Shown here: positions 31,690-40,771 of the stretch, one piece after another | How positions within the stretch are numbered: the first letter of the stretch is position 1 | Layout: every line of letters begins with the position of its first letter | Source: Clostridia bacterium | GTDB lineage: Bacteria; Bacillota; Clostridia; Oscillospirales; CAG-272 | Assembly (NCBI GenBank): GCA_017503105.1 | Contig: JAFVTS010000006.1 | Location: 29,027-93,026 of the forward strand | Reading direction: 5' to 3' | Length of the DNA stretch: 64,000 bases | The notes under the pieces: generated by a model | Told to the model about the DNA's origin: nothing | Database searches by the model: none | The model's input: the letters and a program-made list of their open reading frames with translations, nothing else | Position numbers and translations under genes: made by a program

Positions 31690-33171
31690 ATGAAATTTAT
31701 CAGCACAAGAGGAAATGCGGAGCGCGTAGACTCCGCGTACGCAATAAAAACGGGACTTGCCAAGGACGGCGGTCTTTTTATGCCCGAGTCCATTCCGACG
31801 CTCACGTATGCGGAGCTTGACGAAATGATGGAGCTCTCCTACGAGGAAAGAGCCGCAAAAATAATTTCAAAGTTTTTGAGCGATTACACGTACGATGAGA
31901 TACTTGAAGATGCGCGCGCGGCGTACGCGAAGGAGAAATTCGGCGCGTCCCCTGCCCCCGTCGTTAAGGTAGAGGACGGACTCTATATACTTGAGCTCTG
32001 GCACGGTCCTACCTCTGCTTTCAAGGATATGGCCCTTCAGATAATGCCGAGGCTCTTCACCCGCGCTCTTAAGAAGTGCGGTGAGGACAGATGCGCGATG
32101 ATACTCGTTGCCACCTCGGGAGATACGGGCAAGGCGGCGCTCGAAGGGTACCGCGACGTATCGGGCACGAAGATCAAGGTCTTCTACCCCGTTCACGGCG
32201 TCAGCAAGGTTCAAAAGCTCCAGATGCAGACCCAAGAGGGCAAAAACGTTTCCGTAGACGCGATAGAGGGCAACTTCGACGACGCGCAAAACGGAGTTAA
32301 AAGGATCTTTTCCGATGAAAATATAAGAAAAGAGCTTGACGGACGCGGAGTCTTTCTCTCAAGCGCAAATTCCATCAACTGGGGCAGACTCGTGCCGCAG
32401 ATAGTTTACTATGTATCCGCATACCTTGATATGGTATCTTCGGGCGAGATAAAGATGGGCGAGAAGATCGACGTCGCCGTTCCGACGGGCAACTTCGGCA
32501 ACATTTTCGCGGCTTATATCGGCAAGCTTATGGGTATGCCGTTTGAAAAGTTCATCTGCGCATCCAACATCAACAACGTCCTCACCGATTTTCTGAGAAC
32601 GGGCACGTACGACAAAAACAGAACCTTCCATCAAACGGTCTCACCGTCAATGGACATTCTCATCTCCTCTAACCTTGAGCGCTTCCTTTATACGCTTATC
32701 GGCACAAAAAAGACGGCAGAATATATGAACGAGCTTAATACCGAGGGAAGATACACGCTCACGAAAGAGGAGCTCGCGCTCGTCCGTGAGTCCTTTATCG
32801 GCTATTACACGAGCGAGGAGCAGACTGCCGCTACCATCAAGGAAACCTATGAAAAATCAAACTGCCTCATAGACACTCATACAGCAGTCGCCGTCTTTGC
32901 GGCTAAGAGCTATATAAAGGACTATAAGGCAGAGAGAAAGATTCTTACGGCTTCGACCGCCTCTCCCTTCAAATTCGCAAAGGACGTATACCGCTCCTTG
33001 ACGGGCACCGACCCGTCGGGTGACACGGAGGCTCTCGCGGAGCTCTCTTCCCTTACGGGCGTCGGAATACCCGCGCCTCTTGCTTCGCTTGCCGAGCGCG
33101 AGGTTCTTCACAAGAACGTTATCGGCAAGGACGAAATGGAGAGCTCGGTCTTAAGCTTTGCGGAAAATTAA
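31690..33171 (+). CDS. thrC: Threonine synthase
   Basis: 493 residues, the long bacterial form. N-terminal ISTRGNAERVDSAYAIKTGLA; the PLP lysine is Lys112 in GPTSAFKDMAL; LVATSGDTGKAA binds the phosphate. It converts O-phosphohomoserine to threonine. No other threonine gene and no T-box leader are nearby; it appears to ride on the lepB operon. Its TAA overlaps the TAA of the convergent DUF1540 gene. Confidence 0.95.
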   Translation: MKFISTRGNAERVDSAYAIKTGLAKDGGLFMPESIPTLTYAELDEMMELSYEERAAKIISKFLSDYTYDEILEDARAAYAKEKFGASPAPVVKVEDGLYILELWHGPTSAFKDMALQIMPRLFTRALKKCGEDRCAMILVATSGDTGKAALEGYRDVSGTKIKVFYPVHGVSKVQKLQMQTQEGKNVSVDAIEGNFDDAQNGVKRIFSDENIRKELDGRGVFLSSANSINWGRLVPQIVYYVSAYLDMVSSGEIKMGEKIDVAVPTGNFGNIFAAYIGKLMGMPFEKFICASNINNVLTDFLRTGTYDKNRTFHQTVSPSMDILISSNLERFLYTLIGTKKTAEYMNELNTEGRYTLTKEELALVRESFIGYYTSEEQTAATIKETYEKSNCLIDTHTAVAVFAAKSYIKDYKAERKILTASTASPFKFAKDVYRSLTGTDPSGDTEALAELSSLTGVGIPAPLASLAEREVLHKNVIGKDEMESSVLSFAEN

Positions 33172-33371
33172 AGCTCGCGGGGCTTGAACGTGGCGCAAAC
33201 GGTGTTTGCCGAGCACGACGCATCACGCGGACCTATACTGACCTTGCCTGCGTAACATTCCGTTTCGCAGTCGTGATAAGCGCAGTTCTTTACGTCGCAA
33301 ACTATTCCGTCCACGTGCTTATGCTTCGCGGTGCTGCCGCAACCGCTCTTGCACTTCTTGTCTTCCATCAT
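33168..33371 (-). CDS. DUF1540 cysteine-rich small protein
   Basis: 67 residues with ten cysteines. It contains the DUF1540 motif VCDVKNCAYHDCETECYAGKV and a second cysteine group (ASCSANTVCATF), which suggests a metal-binding fold. GGAGGAG lies ten bases before the first of two ATG codons. Its TAA overlaps the thrC TAA tail to tail. Members of this family are common in spore formers; the function is unknown. Confidence 0.85.
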   Translation of the reverse strand: MMEDKKCKSGCGSTAKHKHVDGIVCDVKNCAYHDCETECYAGKVSIGPRDASCSANTVCATFKPREL

Positions 33372-33416
33372 TTCGCAAATTCTCCTCCTCTTTTGGATTT
33401 ACCGACGGCGTTTTGG

Positions 33417-33468
33417 AAAAGCTCCCCAAAAAAGCGCGCTGTCAACCGCACGCGCGGTGGGGCTTTTT
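33417..33468. terminator. Hairpin downstream of thrC, beyond the antisense DUF1540 gene
   Basis: AAGC-CCCC / GGGGCTT with an inner GCGCG/CGCGC stem, then TTTTT on the plus strand. If this is the thrC terminator, its transcript is antisense to the whole DUF1540 gene. On the minus strand the hairpin would lie in the DUF1540 leader. Confidence 0.6.
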
Positions 33469-33604
33469 GGCAAAAAGCCGCGATGAGCGCAAGTCGACCC
33501 ACTCCATCTTATGCGGCTCTGCCGTTTATAAGTAGAACGTGACCCTCTTGCGAATTTAGTTTAACCTAAAACCAATCAAATATACTTACGCGGAGAGAAA
33601 AAAT

Positions 33605-34324
33605 ATGGCAGTTTTCGCAATATCGGATCTTCACCTCTCCACGCTTGATTCAACGAACAAATCTATGGAGGTATTCGGCAAGCGCTGGGAGAACTATACC
33701 GAGCGTATAGAAAATAATTGGCGCCGTCTTATAAGAGATACGGACACCGTCGTCATCCCCGGCGATATTTCCTGGGCGCTGTCGCTTGAAGAATCCCTTT
33801 CGGATCTTAAGTTCATAGATTCCCTGCCCGGCAAAAAGATACTCGGCAAGGGAAACCACGATTTCTGGTGGTCGACTATGAGAAAGCACGAGCTGTTTTT
33901 CGAAAAAAACGGGATAAGCTCGATTTCCTTCCTATATAATAACGCCTTCGAGGCTGACGGAATAATAATCGCGGGCACGCGCGGCTGGTATTACGACGAG
34001 GATGCGACAAGCGCACCCGAGGGCGTTGATTTTGAAAAGCTCGTCGCGCGCGAAACGGGCAGACTCCGAGCGAGCCTTGAAGCGGCCTTGAAGCTGAGAG
34101 CCGACACGCAAAAGGAGATAGTCGTGTTCACTCACTTTCCACCGTATTGGAACGAAACGGAATCGGAAGCCACAGTCGCCTGCCTTCTTGAATACGGGAT
34201 AAAAAGAGTCTTTTTCGGTCACATTCACGGCAATTACGCCGTGCCGAGCCGTTTTGATCACAAGGGCATCGAAATGAGCCTTATATCGGCGGATTTCGTC
34301 GACTTTACCCCAAGAATCGTCTGA
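33605..34324 (+). CDS. Metallophosphoesterase (calcineurin-like)
   Basis: 239 residues. All five metal-binding blocks are visible: ISDLHLS, PGDISW, GKGNHDFWW, VFTHFPP and FGHIHGNY. The family covers phosphodiesterases and phosphatases acting on nucleotides, RNA or proteins; the substrate cannot be read here. GAGAG precedes the ATG. It stands alone between the thrC terminator hairpin and the tig promoter. Confidence 0.9.
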   Translation: MAVFAISDLHLSTLDSTNKSMEVFGKRWENYTERIENNWRRLIRDTDTVVIPGDISWALSLEESLSDLKFIDSLPGKKILGKGNHDFWWSTMRKHELFFEKNGISSISFLYNNAFEADGIIIAGTRGWYYDEDATSAPEGVDFEKLVARETGRLRASLEAALKLRADTQKEIVVFTHFPPYWNETESEATVACLLEYGIKRVFFGHIHGNYAVPSRFDHKGIEMSLISADFVDFTPRIV

Positions 34325-34371
34325 CAAAAGGCAAAGTTTTTCAAAAATACCAACAAAAACCGAAATTCCCC

Positions 34372-34400
34372 TTGACAAATATTTTTATTTGTTGTAAAAT
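34372..34400 (+). promoter_or_regulatory. Sigma-A promoter of tig
   Basis: Perfect TTGACA, a 17-base spacer, TAAAAT; start near 34407. No CIRCE or CtsR-type operator is visible. Confidence 0.8.
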
Positions 34401-34444
34401 AACATAGTTAATAATAAAAAATATATACTTTGGAGGAAAAACCA

Positions 34445-35719
34445 ATGAGTCTTATCAAAAAGGAGCTCACGGAAAAATCCGGTTTCGTAATGGAATTTTC
34501 CGTAAGCAAGGAAGTCTACGACAAGGCGGAGATGGCAGCTTACAAGAAGCAGGTAAAGGACATCAGCATCCCCGGCTTCAGAAAGGGTAAGGCGCCCAAG
34601 CACATCATCGAGACCTATTACGGCAAGGGTGTGTTCTTTGAGGACGCTATCAACGCTTGCATTCCCGAGGCTTTCGAGGAGGCTGTAAAGGAGGCAGGTC
34701 TTGACGTCGTAGGATCTCCCAAGTTCGACCTCGTTTCGAACGACGGTGACATCATACTCAAGGCAGAGGGCTTCGTTAAGCCCGAGGTCTCCATCGAGGG
34801 ATACCGCGGCATCGAGGTCGAGAAGAAGCTTGAAGAGGTTACCGACGAGGCTGTTGAGGCTGAGGTTACCCGCGCTCGCGAGAGAAACGCGAGAAGCGTT
34901 GAGGTCACCGACAGAGCGGCTGAAATGAACGACATCGCAAACATCGACTACGAGGGCTCCGTTGACGGCGTTCCCTTCGACGGCGGTAAGGGCGAGAACC
35001 ACGACCTTAAGCTCGGCTCGGGCGCATTCATTCCCGGCTTTGAGGAGCAGATCGTAGGAAAGAATATCGGCGAGAAATTCGACGTCAACGTCACCTTCCC
35101 CGAGGAATACCACGCAAAGGAGCTTGCGGGCAAGGCAGCAGTATTCAAGACCAAGCTCAACTCCCTTAAGTTTGAGGAGCTTCCCGAAGCTGACGACGAG
35201 TTTGCAAAGGACGTTTCCGAATTTGATACCATCGCGGAATATAAAGCGGACATTAAGGCTAAAATGGAAAAGAGAAACGCCGACGCCGCTGACAGAGAGG
35301 TTGAGAACGCTCTTGCCGAGGCTCTTATGGAAAAGCTCGTTGCAGAGATCCCCGAGCCTATGTTCGAGGCGGAGACCGAGAACTTCGTTCGCGATTACGA
35401 CACAAGACTCCGTCAGTCGGGTCTTGATCTTAAGACCTACTTCAAGTACACGGGTCTTACTCTTGAGGCTCTTCGCGAGCAGATGCGTCCTCAGGCTGAG
35501 CGCCAGGTAAAGGTCAGACTCGCGCTTGAGAAGATCGCCGCGCTTGAGAACCTTACCGTTACCGAGGAAGAGACCGCCGCTGAATACAAGAAGATCAGCG
35601 AGGTTTACAACGTGCCCGAGGAGGAGATCAAGAAGATGATCGCCGTCGAGGACATCAACGCGGACATTCTCGTCGGAGCTGCTATGAAGCTCGTTAAGGA
35701 AAGCGCGATCGTTAAGTAA
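34445..35719 (+). CDS. tig: Trigger factor
   Basis: 424 residues from the ATG at 34445 (GGAGG eight bases upstream); the TTG 15 bases earlier is part of the ribosome site. The N-terminal ribosome-binding loop IPGFRKGKAP (41-50) is intact. The FKBP prolyl isomerase domain (about 150-235) and the helical C-terminal chaperone arms follow. It receives nascent chains at the exit tunnel. It is followed by clpP and clpX, the standard order. Confidence 0.96.
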   Translation: MSLIKKELTEKSGFVMEFSVSKEVYDKAEMAAYKKQVKDISIPGFRKGKAPKHIIETYYGKGVFFEDAINACIPEAFEEAVKEAGLDVVGSPKFDLVSNDGDIILKAEGFVKPEVSIEGYRGIEVEKKLEEVTDEAVEAEVTRARERNARSVEVTDRAAEMNDIANIDYEGSVDGVPFDGGKGENHDLKLGSGAFIPGFEEQIVGKNIGEKFDVNVTFPEEYHAKELAGKAAVFKTKLNSLKFEELPEADDEFAKDVSEFDTIAEYKADIKAKMEKRNADAADREVENALAEALMEKLVAEIPEPMFEAETENFVRDYDTRLRQSGLDLKTYFKYTGLTLEALREQMRPQAERQVKVRLALEKIAALENLTVTEEETAAEYKKISEVYNVPEEEIKKMIAVEDINADILVGAAMKLVKESAIVK

Positions 35720-35738
35720 TTCATTCTAAGCAAATGTC

Positions 35739-35770
35739 AGCCGACGGATCAGAATATGAACCGTCGGCTT
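35739..35770 (+). terminator. Attenuator-like hairpin between tig and clpP
   Basis: AGCCGACGG / CCGTCGGCT with a 13-base loop followed by a weak TTTCT. It may cut tig read-through into clpP only in part, since no separate clpP promoter is obvious. Confidence 0.5.
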
Positions 35771-35800
35771 TCTAAAAAGAAATTAAGGAGATATTTTAAA

Positions 35801-36388
35801 ATGCCACTTGTTCCAATGGTAGTTGAGCAGACCTCGCGCGGCGAGCGCTCTTATGACATTTATTCAAGACTTTTGAACGACAGGATCATCTTTCTCTCCG
35901 ATGAAGTAAACGACCAGACGGCTTCTTTGGTCGTAGCGCAGATGCTTTATCTTGAGGCGCAGGACCCCGACAAGGATATCTACTTCTACATCAACTCACC
36001 GGGCGGCTCCATCTCCTCGGGTATGGCTATCTATGACACTATGAATTATATCAAGTGCGACGTCACCACCATTTGCATCGGTATGGCGGCGTCTATGGGC
36101 GCCTTCCTTCTCTCGAGCGGAACGCCCGGCAAGAGATTTGCCCTTCCCAACTCCGAAATAATGATCCATCAGCCCCTCGGCGGAATGAAGGGTCAGGCAT
36201 CGGACATCAAGATCCACGCCGACCACATTCTTAAGATCAGAGCAAAGCTCAATCAGCTCCTCTCCGAGCAGACAAAGAAGCCTCTCAAGACTATCGAGCG
36301 CGACACCGAGCGTGATAATTTTATGAGCGCGGAGGAAGCTCTCGCCTACGGTCTTATAGATAAGGTCATCACGAAGAAGGAACTTTGA
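35801..36388 (+). CDS. clpP: ATP-dependent Clp protease proteolytic subunit
   Basis: 195 residues from the ATG at 35801 (AAGGAG ten bases upstream). Catalytic Ser98 in GMAASMGAF, His123 in MIHQPLGG, and the later Asp in ERDTERDN are present. It forms the tetradecameric barrel fed by ClpX. Its stop lies one base before the clpX ATG. Confidence 0.97.
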   Translation: MPLVPMVVEQTSRGERSYDIYSRLLNDRIIFLSDEVNDQTASLVVAQMLYLEAQDPDKDIYFYINSPGGSISSGMAIYDTMNYIKCDVTTICIGMAASMGAFLLSSGTPGKRFALPNSEIMIHQPLGGMKGQASDIKIHADHILKIRAKLNQLLSEQTKKPLKTIERDTERDNFMSAEEALAYGLIDKVITKKEL

Positions 36389-36389
36389 T

Positions 36390-37715
36390 ATGCCTAATAA
36401 TCAGCAAAAATTACGCAGCTGCGCGTTTTGCGGAAGAAGCGAGCAAGAGGTTATGCTCCTCGTTCCCTCGCGGGACGCGAAGAGCTATATATGCGACATC
36501 TGCATCGGCACCTGCGCTGAGTTTATAGATACTCAGATCGAGGAAAGCCTTGCGGAAAGCGAAGAGGAGCTCACCTTTGAAAACCTCCCCCGCCCTACCG
36601 ACATCAAGAATATGCTTGACGAGCACGTCATAGGTCAGGACGAGGCAAAGCTCGCGCTCTCCGTGGCGGTATATAACCACTACAAGCGCATTCTGACGCT
36701 TGAGCCTCCGACAAAAGGCAGACGCCGCCGCAAGAGAGCGGAAAGCGTCGAGAATGACGGAGTTGAAATACAGAAATCGAACGTGCTCCTCCTCGGCCCT
36801 ACGGGTGTCGGAAAGACGTACATCGCCCAAACTCTTGCGAAAAGCTTTAAGGTTCCCTTCGCTATCGCTGACGCTACGACGCTTACGGAAGCGGGCTACG
36901 TCGGCGAGGACGTCGAGAACATTCTTCTGCGCCTTATACAGGCGGCGGATTACGACGTCGAGCGCGCGGAGCGCGGAATCATCTATATCGACGAGATAGA
37001 CAAGATATCGAGAAAGGGCGAGAATCGCTCCATCACCCGTGACGTTTCGGGCGAGGGCGTTCAGCAGGCTCTTCTTAAAATACTTGAGGGAACGGTTGCC
37101 AACGTTCCGCCACAAGGCGGCAGAAAGCACCCCAACCAGGAATTTATTCAGATAAACACGAAGAATATCCTCTTCATCTGCGGCGGCGCCTTCGACGGAA
37201 TAGAATCCATTATCGAAGCGCGTAAGGGAAACCAGCAGATCGGCTTTTCCACCGACAAAAAGCTTTCGCGCACCAAGGTCGAAAAGGGCGTGTTCCGTGA
37301 CGTAGAGGCGCACGATATAGTAAAATACGGCATCATTCCCGAGCTTGTCGGAAGACTGCCCGTTATAGTCGCTCTTGAAAACCTTGACGAGGAGGCTCTC
37401 GTCAGAATTATAAAGGAGCCGAAAAACGCCATCTACAAGCAGTATCAGAAGCTCTTGGGGCTTGACGGTATCGAGCTTGAATTTGAAGACGAGGCGTTCC
37501 GTGCCATCGCAAAGCTCGCGATAGAAAGAAAGACGGGCGCGCGCGGTCTTCGCTCTATTTTGGAGGGAATAATGATGCGTCCGATGTTCTCACTTCCGAG
37601 CGAGGGAGACGTTAAAAAGGTCATCGTGACGAAGGGCTTCGTCCTTGGAAACGAGGAGCTGAAAATTATCAGAAGTGCCCCTCTTCTTCCGAGCGCTGAC
37701 GATTCTGCCGAATAA
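36390..37715 (+). CDS. clpX: ATP-dependent Clp protease ATP-binding subunit ClpX
   Basis: 441 residues. Zinc finger Cys11, Cys14, Cys35, Cys38 at the N-terminus; Walker A GPTGVGKT (136-143); Walker [10 protein letters not shown]; the sensor and pore loop AGYVGEDVE follow. A short basic/acidic insert ([20 protein letters not shown], about 109-128) sits just before Walker A, longer than in Bacillus ClpX. It unfolds tagged proteins for ClpP. Ended by a strong terminator. Confidence 0.97.
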   Translation: MPNNQQKLRSCAFCGRSEQEVMLLVPSRDAKSYICDICIGTCAEFIDTQIEESLAESEEELTFENLPRPTDIKNMLDEHVIGQDEAKLALSVAVYNHYKRILTLEPPTKGRRRRKRAESVENDGVEIQKSNVLLLGPTGVGKTYIAQTLAKSFKVPFAIADATTLTEAGYVGEDVENILLRLIQAADYDVERAERGIIYIDEIDKISRKGENRSITRDVSGEGVQQALLKILEGTVANVPPQGGRKHPNQEFIQINTKNILFICGGAFDGIESIIEARKGNQQIGFSTDKKLSRTKVEKGVFRDVEAHDIVKYGIIPELVGRLPVIVALENLDEEALVRIIKEPKNAIYKQYQKLLGLDGIELEFEDEAFRAIAKLAIERKTGARGLRSILEGIMMRPMFSLPSEGDVKKVIVTKGFVLGNEELKIIRSAPLLPSADDSAE

Positions 37716-37737
37716 TAATGCGGCGTTTTTACAAAAA

Positions 37738-37770
37738 AGAATCGGACGATACTTCGTCCGATTCTTTTTT
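37738..37770. terminator. Bidirectional terminator between clpX and the GH-like gene
   Basis: AGAATCGGACG / CGTCCGATTCT stem, six-base loop, seven T on the right and A-run on the left. The last T residues overlap the stop of the minus-strand gene. Confidence 0.9.
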
Positions 37771-39761
37771 TACTTATCTATCAAAACGGTTTTTACCCCC
37801 CAAGGACGGAGTGTACCAACCTTCGCAATACTGTATTCACCCGTTTTTTCAAAAGTTCCGTGCGCAGTTTCCGAATACGGATCTTCAACGCTGAATTTTT
37901 CTCCAGCAGTGTTCGATACTGCGACCTCAACATCATCACACACGGATATAGATGCGTTAAGGAGGGTAACGCTTACCACTCTGCCAAGAGAATCAACTCT
38001 CGGCACACAAACGATCTGACCGTAGGACTTAACGTATGCGCAAATCGGCGAGTCGGAAATATAATTAATAGCGCGAATAAGCATATCTCTGCGGCTCATC
38101 GGAATTACTGCGTTTGCAAGTGCTCTTCCCTTCACGAACCATTTTGCGCCACACGAAGTGTTTATTACCGCGTTCGCCACTCCAATCCTCGTTTTATACT
38201 GAGAAGAGTAACAATCGTGAATGGGTTCTATTTTCTCACCCTCTATCAGATGTTGCGTATCCTTGGCATAATAATAGCTATCCGAATAAGGATTTGATGA
38301 AAGCCCGTCGGAAATAAAATGATCTACCGGGATCTCGTAAGTCACAAGCTTGTATTCATCAGCTACCGGCTTCGCCACCGCTCCTATAAGGTCACCGTAA
38401 CCGCGCGCTGTAAGAGTTGCAAGTGCCGTGCCGTCAAGAATCACGGGAGCACGAAGAAGGAAATCCATATCTTCATCTGTCAGCTGTTGTGCCGCTTTCG
38501 AAGAAAGGAAATATACCGTCCCGCTTGGCTCTGCGTTGATCGGAATACCAAGGCGCATAAGGTTAAGTGACTCCCATATTACGGTATCACACCACACCTC
38601 CTCGGGCATTCTGCCGCCCGTCGCAAGATGCGATTTCTTGGGCTGATACGTGCAAACGCCCCCAACCGCCGTCCCTTCATTGTGCTCTACTGTCTTAAGA
38701 AGATAGGGGCGGTACTTCGCCAAGATATCAAATATCTTTTCGTGGTACGAAAGCGGTTCCGTTCTGTTCATAAGCGTCACGCTTGCGGCGTTACATCCGT
38801 ACGCGGTAAAGAGTGCCGCCTCAAGTGCCGTACACTCAGTGGATTTTCCATAAGAAACGAAAGGCAAATTTTCGATCTCGACCGTACGCAGCTTTACGTA
38901 ACTCGGGAGTCTTGATACCATAAAGTTGATCTTTATAGCTTTTTTAAGCATACCCGAGGGATCGTGATCGTCATAGAAGCCGCCGCCAACTCGACTCGCG
39001 GGCGCCTTGCCGGTCACCTTGTAAAATTCGTCAAGACACGCCGCCTGCGACGACGCCGCAAGAGGAAGAGCGCCGCCCTGTTGAAGTCCCATCACGGTGT
39101 TCGGCGCCGCCTCGCATAAGCCCTCGACAATGTGGCGTGCGAACTGTGCAAGCCCCTCTACCTGAAAATCGTGATACCTCTCACGAAGTTCGGAGTCACC
39201 TTTCAAAAATGCGTCGCGGAAGCTGTCAAAATCAAAGCTGTAACCGTACTTTTCATTAAATTTTCCGATGCAGGTGTCGCAGAAACAAAAGGCATTTCCC
39301 TGCGTCCAAAGCCTTACGTCGTCATCGACCCAAGCGATATCGACACCGGCCTCACCCCACTCGCGCATAGCGGCGCGGACGTATTTTCTGAACTCATCAC
39401 CCATAAAGCATATTCTGCCGCCGCTCTCCTTGCCCGAAAGTGCTTTGGAAAAATTAAATTTTACGCCATCCAAGCCCTTTGTAGACAGAGTTTTCATAAG
39501 AGTTGGCGCGTGTCCTATCGTGCGGCTGATCTGCATTGAAGCAATGAGACCGCGTCTGCGAATCTGTTCTGTCGCACGGCGCATATTCGGAATCTCCGAG
39601 CGTATTTCATCAAGCGAGCAAAGACCGTAATTCGTCGCAAGCCATATTTCATCAAACACCCGTGTTTTATCAAGAGTATTAAGAAGCTCCTCAATATACT
39701 CGTAATCGTTATGGTCGTAGTGACCAAGCCTCAACTGCAAAAGGTTTTTTTTGGACATCAT
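37770..39761 (-). CDS. Putative glycoside hydrolase with a TIM barrel (GH42-like; unassigned)
   Basis: 663 residues; the first of two ATG codons is used (GAGGAG seven bases upstream). The N-terminal half reads like a (beta/alpha)8 barrel: FDEIWLATNYG, GLDGVKFNFS, VDIAWVDDDVRLW, then FCFCDTCIGKFNEKYG, a Cys-rich loop seen in GH42-like proteins. A middle domain (about 370-560) resembles the trimerisation or amidotransferase-like module, and the end is a small beta domain. No catalytic pair is certain and no signal peptide is present. It follows an AraC regulator by 38 bases. Substrate unknown. Confidence 0.6.
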   Translation of the reverse strand: MMSKKNLLQLRLGHYDHNDYEYIEELLNTLDKTRVFDEIWLATNYGLCSLDEIRSEIPNMRRATEQIRRRGLIASMQISRTIGHAPTLMKTLSTKGLDGVKFNFSKALSGKESGGRICFMGDEFRKYVRAAMREWGEAGVDIAWVDDDVRLWTQGNAFCFCDTCIGKFNEKYGYSFDFDSFRDAFLKGDSELRERYHDFQVEGLAQFARHIVEGLCEAAPNTVMGLQQGGALPLAASSQAACLDEFYKVTGKAPASRVGGGFYDDHDPSGMLKKAIKINFMVSRLPSYVKLRTVEIENLPFVSYGKSTECTALEAALFTAYGCNAASVTLMNRTEPLSYHEKIFDILAKYRPYLLKTVEHNEGTAVGGVCTYQPKKSHLATGGRMPEEVWCDTVIWESLNLMRLGIPINAEPSGTVYFLSSKAAQQLTDEDMDFLLRAPVILDGTALATLTARGYGDLIGAVAKPVADEYKLVTYEIPVDHFISDGLSSNPYSDSYYYAKDTQHLIEGEKIEPIHDCYSSQYKTRIGVANAVINTSCGAKWFVKGRALANAVIPMSRRDMLIRAINYISDSPICAYVKSYGQIVCVPRVDSLGRVVSVTLLNASISVCDDVEVAVSNTAGEKFSVEDPYSETAHGTFEKTGEYSIAKVGTLRPWGVKTVLIDK

Positions 39762-39799
39762 CTTATTTCTCCTCGACTATACGCAATTACTTTTAAAAT

Positions 39800-40633
39800 T
39801 TATTTAGTGCTTTTTCTGTAAGCCAGGGGGCTCGTGTCCCTGTACTGCTTGAAGATCTTGTGGAAGTAGTTTGCGTTGCAAAATCCGACCGTGTCGGATA
39901 TTTCAGCCATCGACGAGTCGGTGTCGGAGAGGAGCTGCATCGCCTTGTTGACCCTCAAAGAATTTATGTAATCTATGGGCGTTTTTCCGATGGAGTCCTT
40001 GAACATCTTCGTGAAATAGTCTGCCGACACGCCTATCATATCCGCAAGGGCGTCGATATAGAGCTTATCGCTGAAATGAGCGTCGATATATTCTATAACG
40101 GGGCGCAGGCGCACGACGTTGTGATAAACGAGTCTGTCGCTCTCGCTCTTTGAGCCGCAATAGTGTCTTAGAAGCGCGGTCATCATAAGATATATATTCG
40201 CGCGCACGGGCAAATTATAGCAAACGTCCTTCAGAACGTACTCGTCGTAGGACTCTTGCATATATATAGCAAGGGTTTCGTAGACGGGGTGCCCTTCACC
40301 GAAAACGGCAAGCCTGCTCTTCGACTGAACGTCAAACATATAAAGTATCTCGGACTCGTAGCTCTGCATATTAGTCTCAAGAATGAATGAATCGAAGATT
40401 ATTCCGCGCACCGACGCCGCGCCGTCCTCCGATTCAAGTCTGAACACGAGCGACGGCGGCACGTAAAGAAATTCACCCGCCTCAGCTCTTGCCTGCTCCG
40501 TTCCGATAAAGGCTCTGACCGAGCCCGAGATGACCTCGACGATCTCCATACAGCCGTAGCTGAGACGCGAATTTATAAGTCTGCCCTCGCCTTGAGCGGA
40601 ATACATTTTAAAAGGAAAGCGTTCGTCGTTCAT
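39800..40633 (-). CDS. AraC-family regulator with a cupin sensor domain
   Basis: 277 residues. The N-terminal cupin-like part (about 10-90, YGCMEIVEVISGSVRAFIG) probably binds a sugar. The C-terminal double helix-turn-helix (about 175-275) contains DALADMIGVSADYFTKMF and ISDTVGFCNANYFHKIFK. GGAGG precedes the ATG. It is the first gene of an operon with the 663-residue hydrolase-like protein and probably controls it. Confidence 0.9.
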   Translation of the reverse strand: MNDERFPFKMYSAQGEGRLINSRLSYGCMEIVEVISGSVRAFIGTEQARAEAGEFLYVPPSLVFRLESEDGAASVRGIIFDSFILETNMQSYESEILYMFDVQSKSRLAVFGEGHPVYETLAIYMQESYDEYVLKDVCYNLPVRANIYLMMTALLRHYCGSKSESDRLVYHNVVRLRPVIEYIDAHFSDKLYIDALADMIGVSADYFTKMFKDSIGKTPIDYINSLRVNKAMQLLSDTDSSMAEISDTVGFCNANYFHKIFKQYRDTSPLAYRKSTK

Positions 40634-40665
40634 AAAGCTGCCTCCGATTTCGTTTCTTTGATATA

Positions 40666-40694
40666 ATTATAACAGATTTTTACGGCTTTGTAAA
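40666..40694 (-). promoter_or_regulatory. Promoter of the AraC-hydrolase operon
   Basis: Minus strand: TTTACA, a 17-base spacer, TATAAT, just outside the terminator of the ABC operon. Confidence 0.65.
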
Positions 40695-40700
40695 TAGAAA

Positions 40701-40766
40701 AACGCGGAATTGTGTAAAAAATCCTGCCGATTTGAAGAATTTTCACACAAGTTCTGCGTTTTTTTA
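40701..40766. terminator. Terminator of the ABC exporter operon
   Basis: Long imperfect stem: AACGC-GAA-TTGTGT pairing with ACACAA-TTC-GCGTT, loop about 29 bases, T-run on both flanks. Confidence 0.7.
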
Positions 40767-40771
40767 TTATT

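Noticed and set aside
31640-31690. T-box or threonine leader before thrC
   Set aside because: thrC abuts yraN with a normal ribosome site and has no leader or terminator-antiterminator structure.
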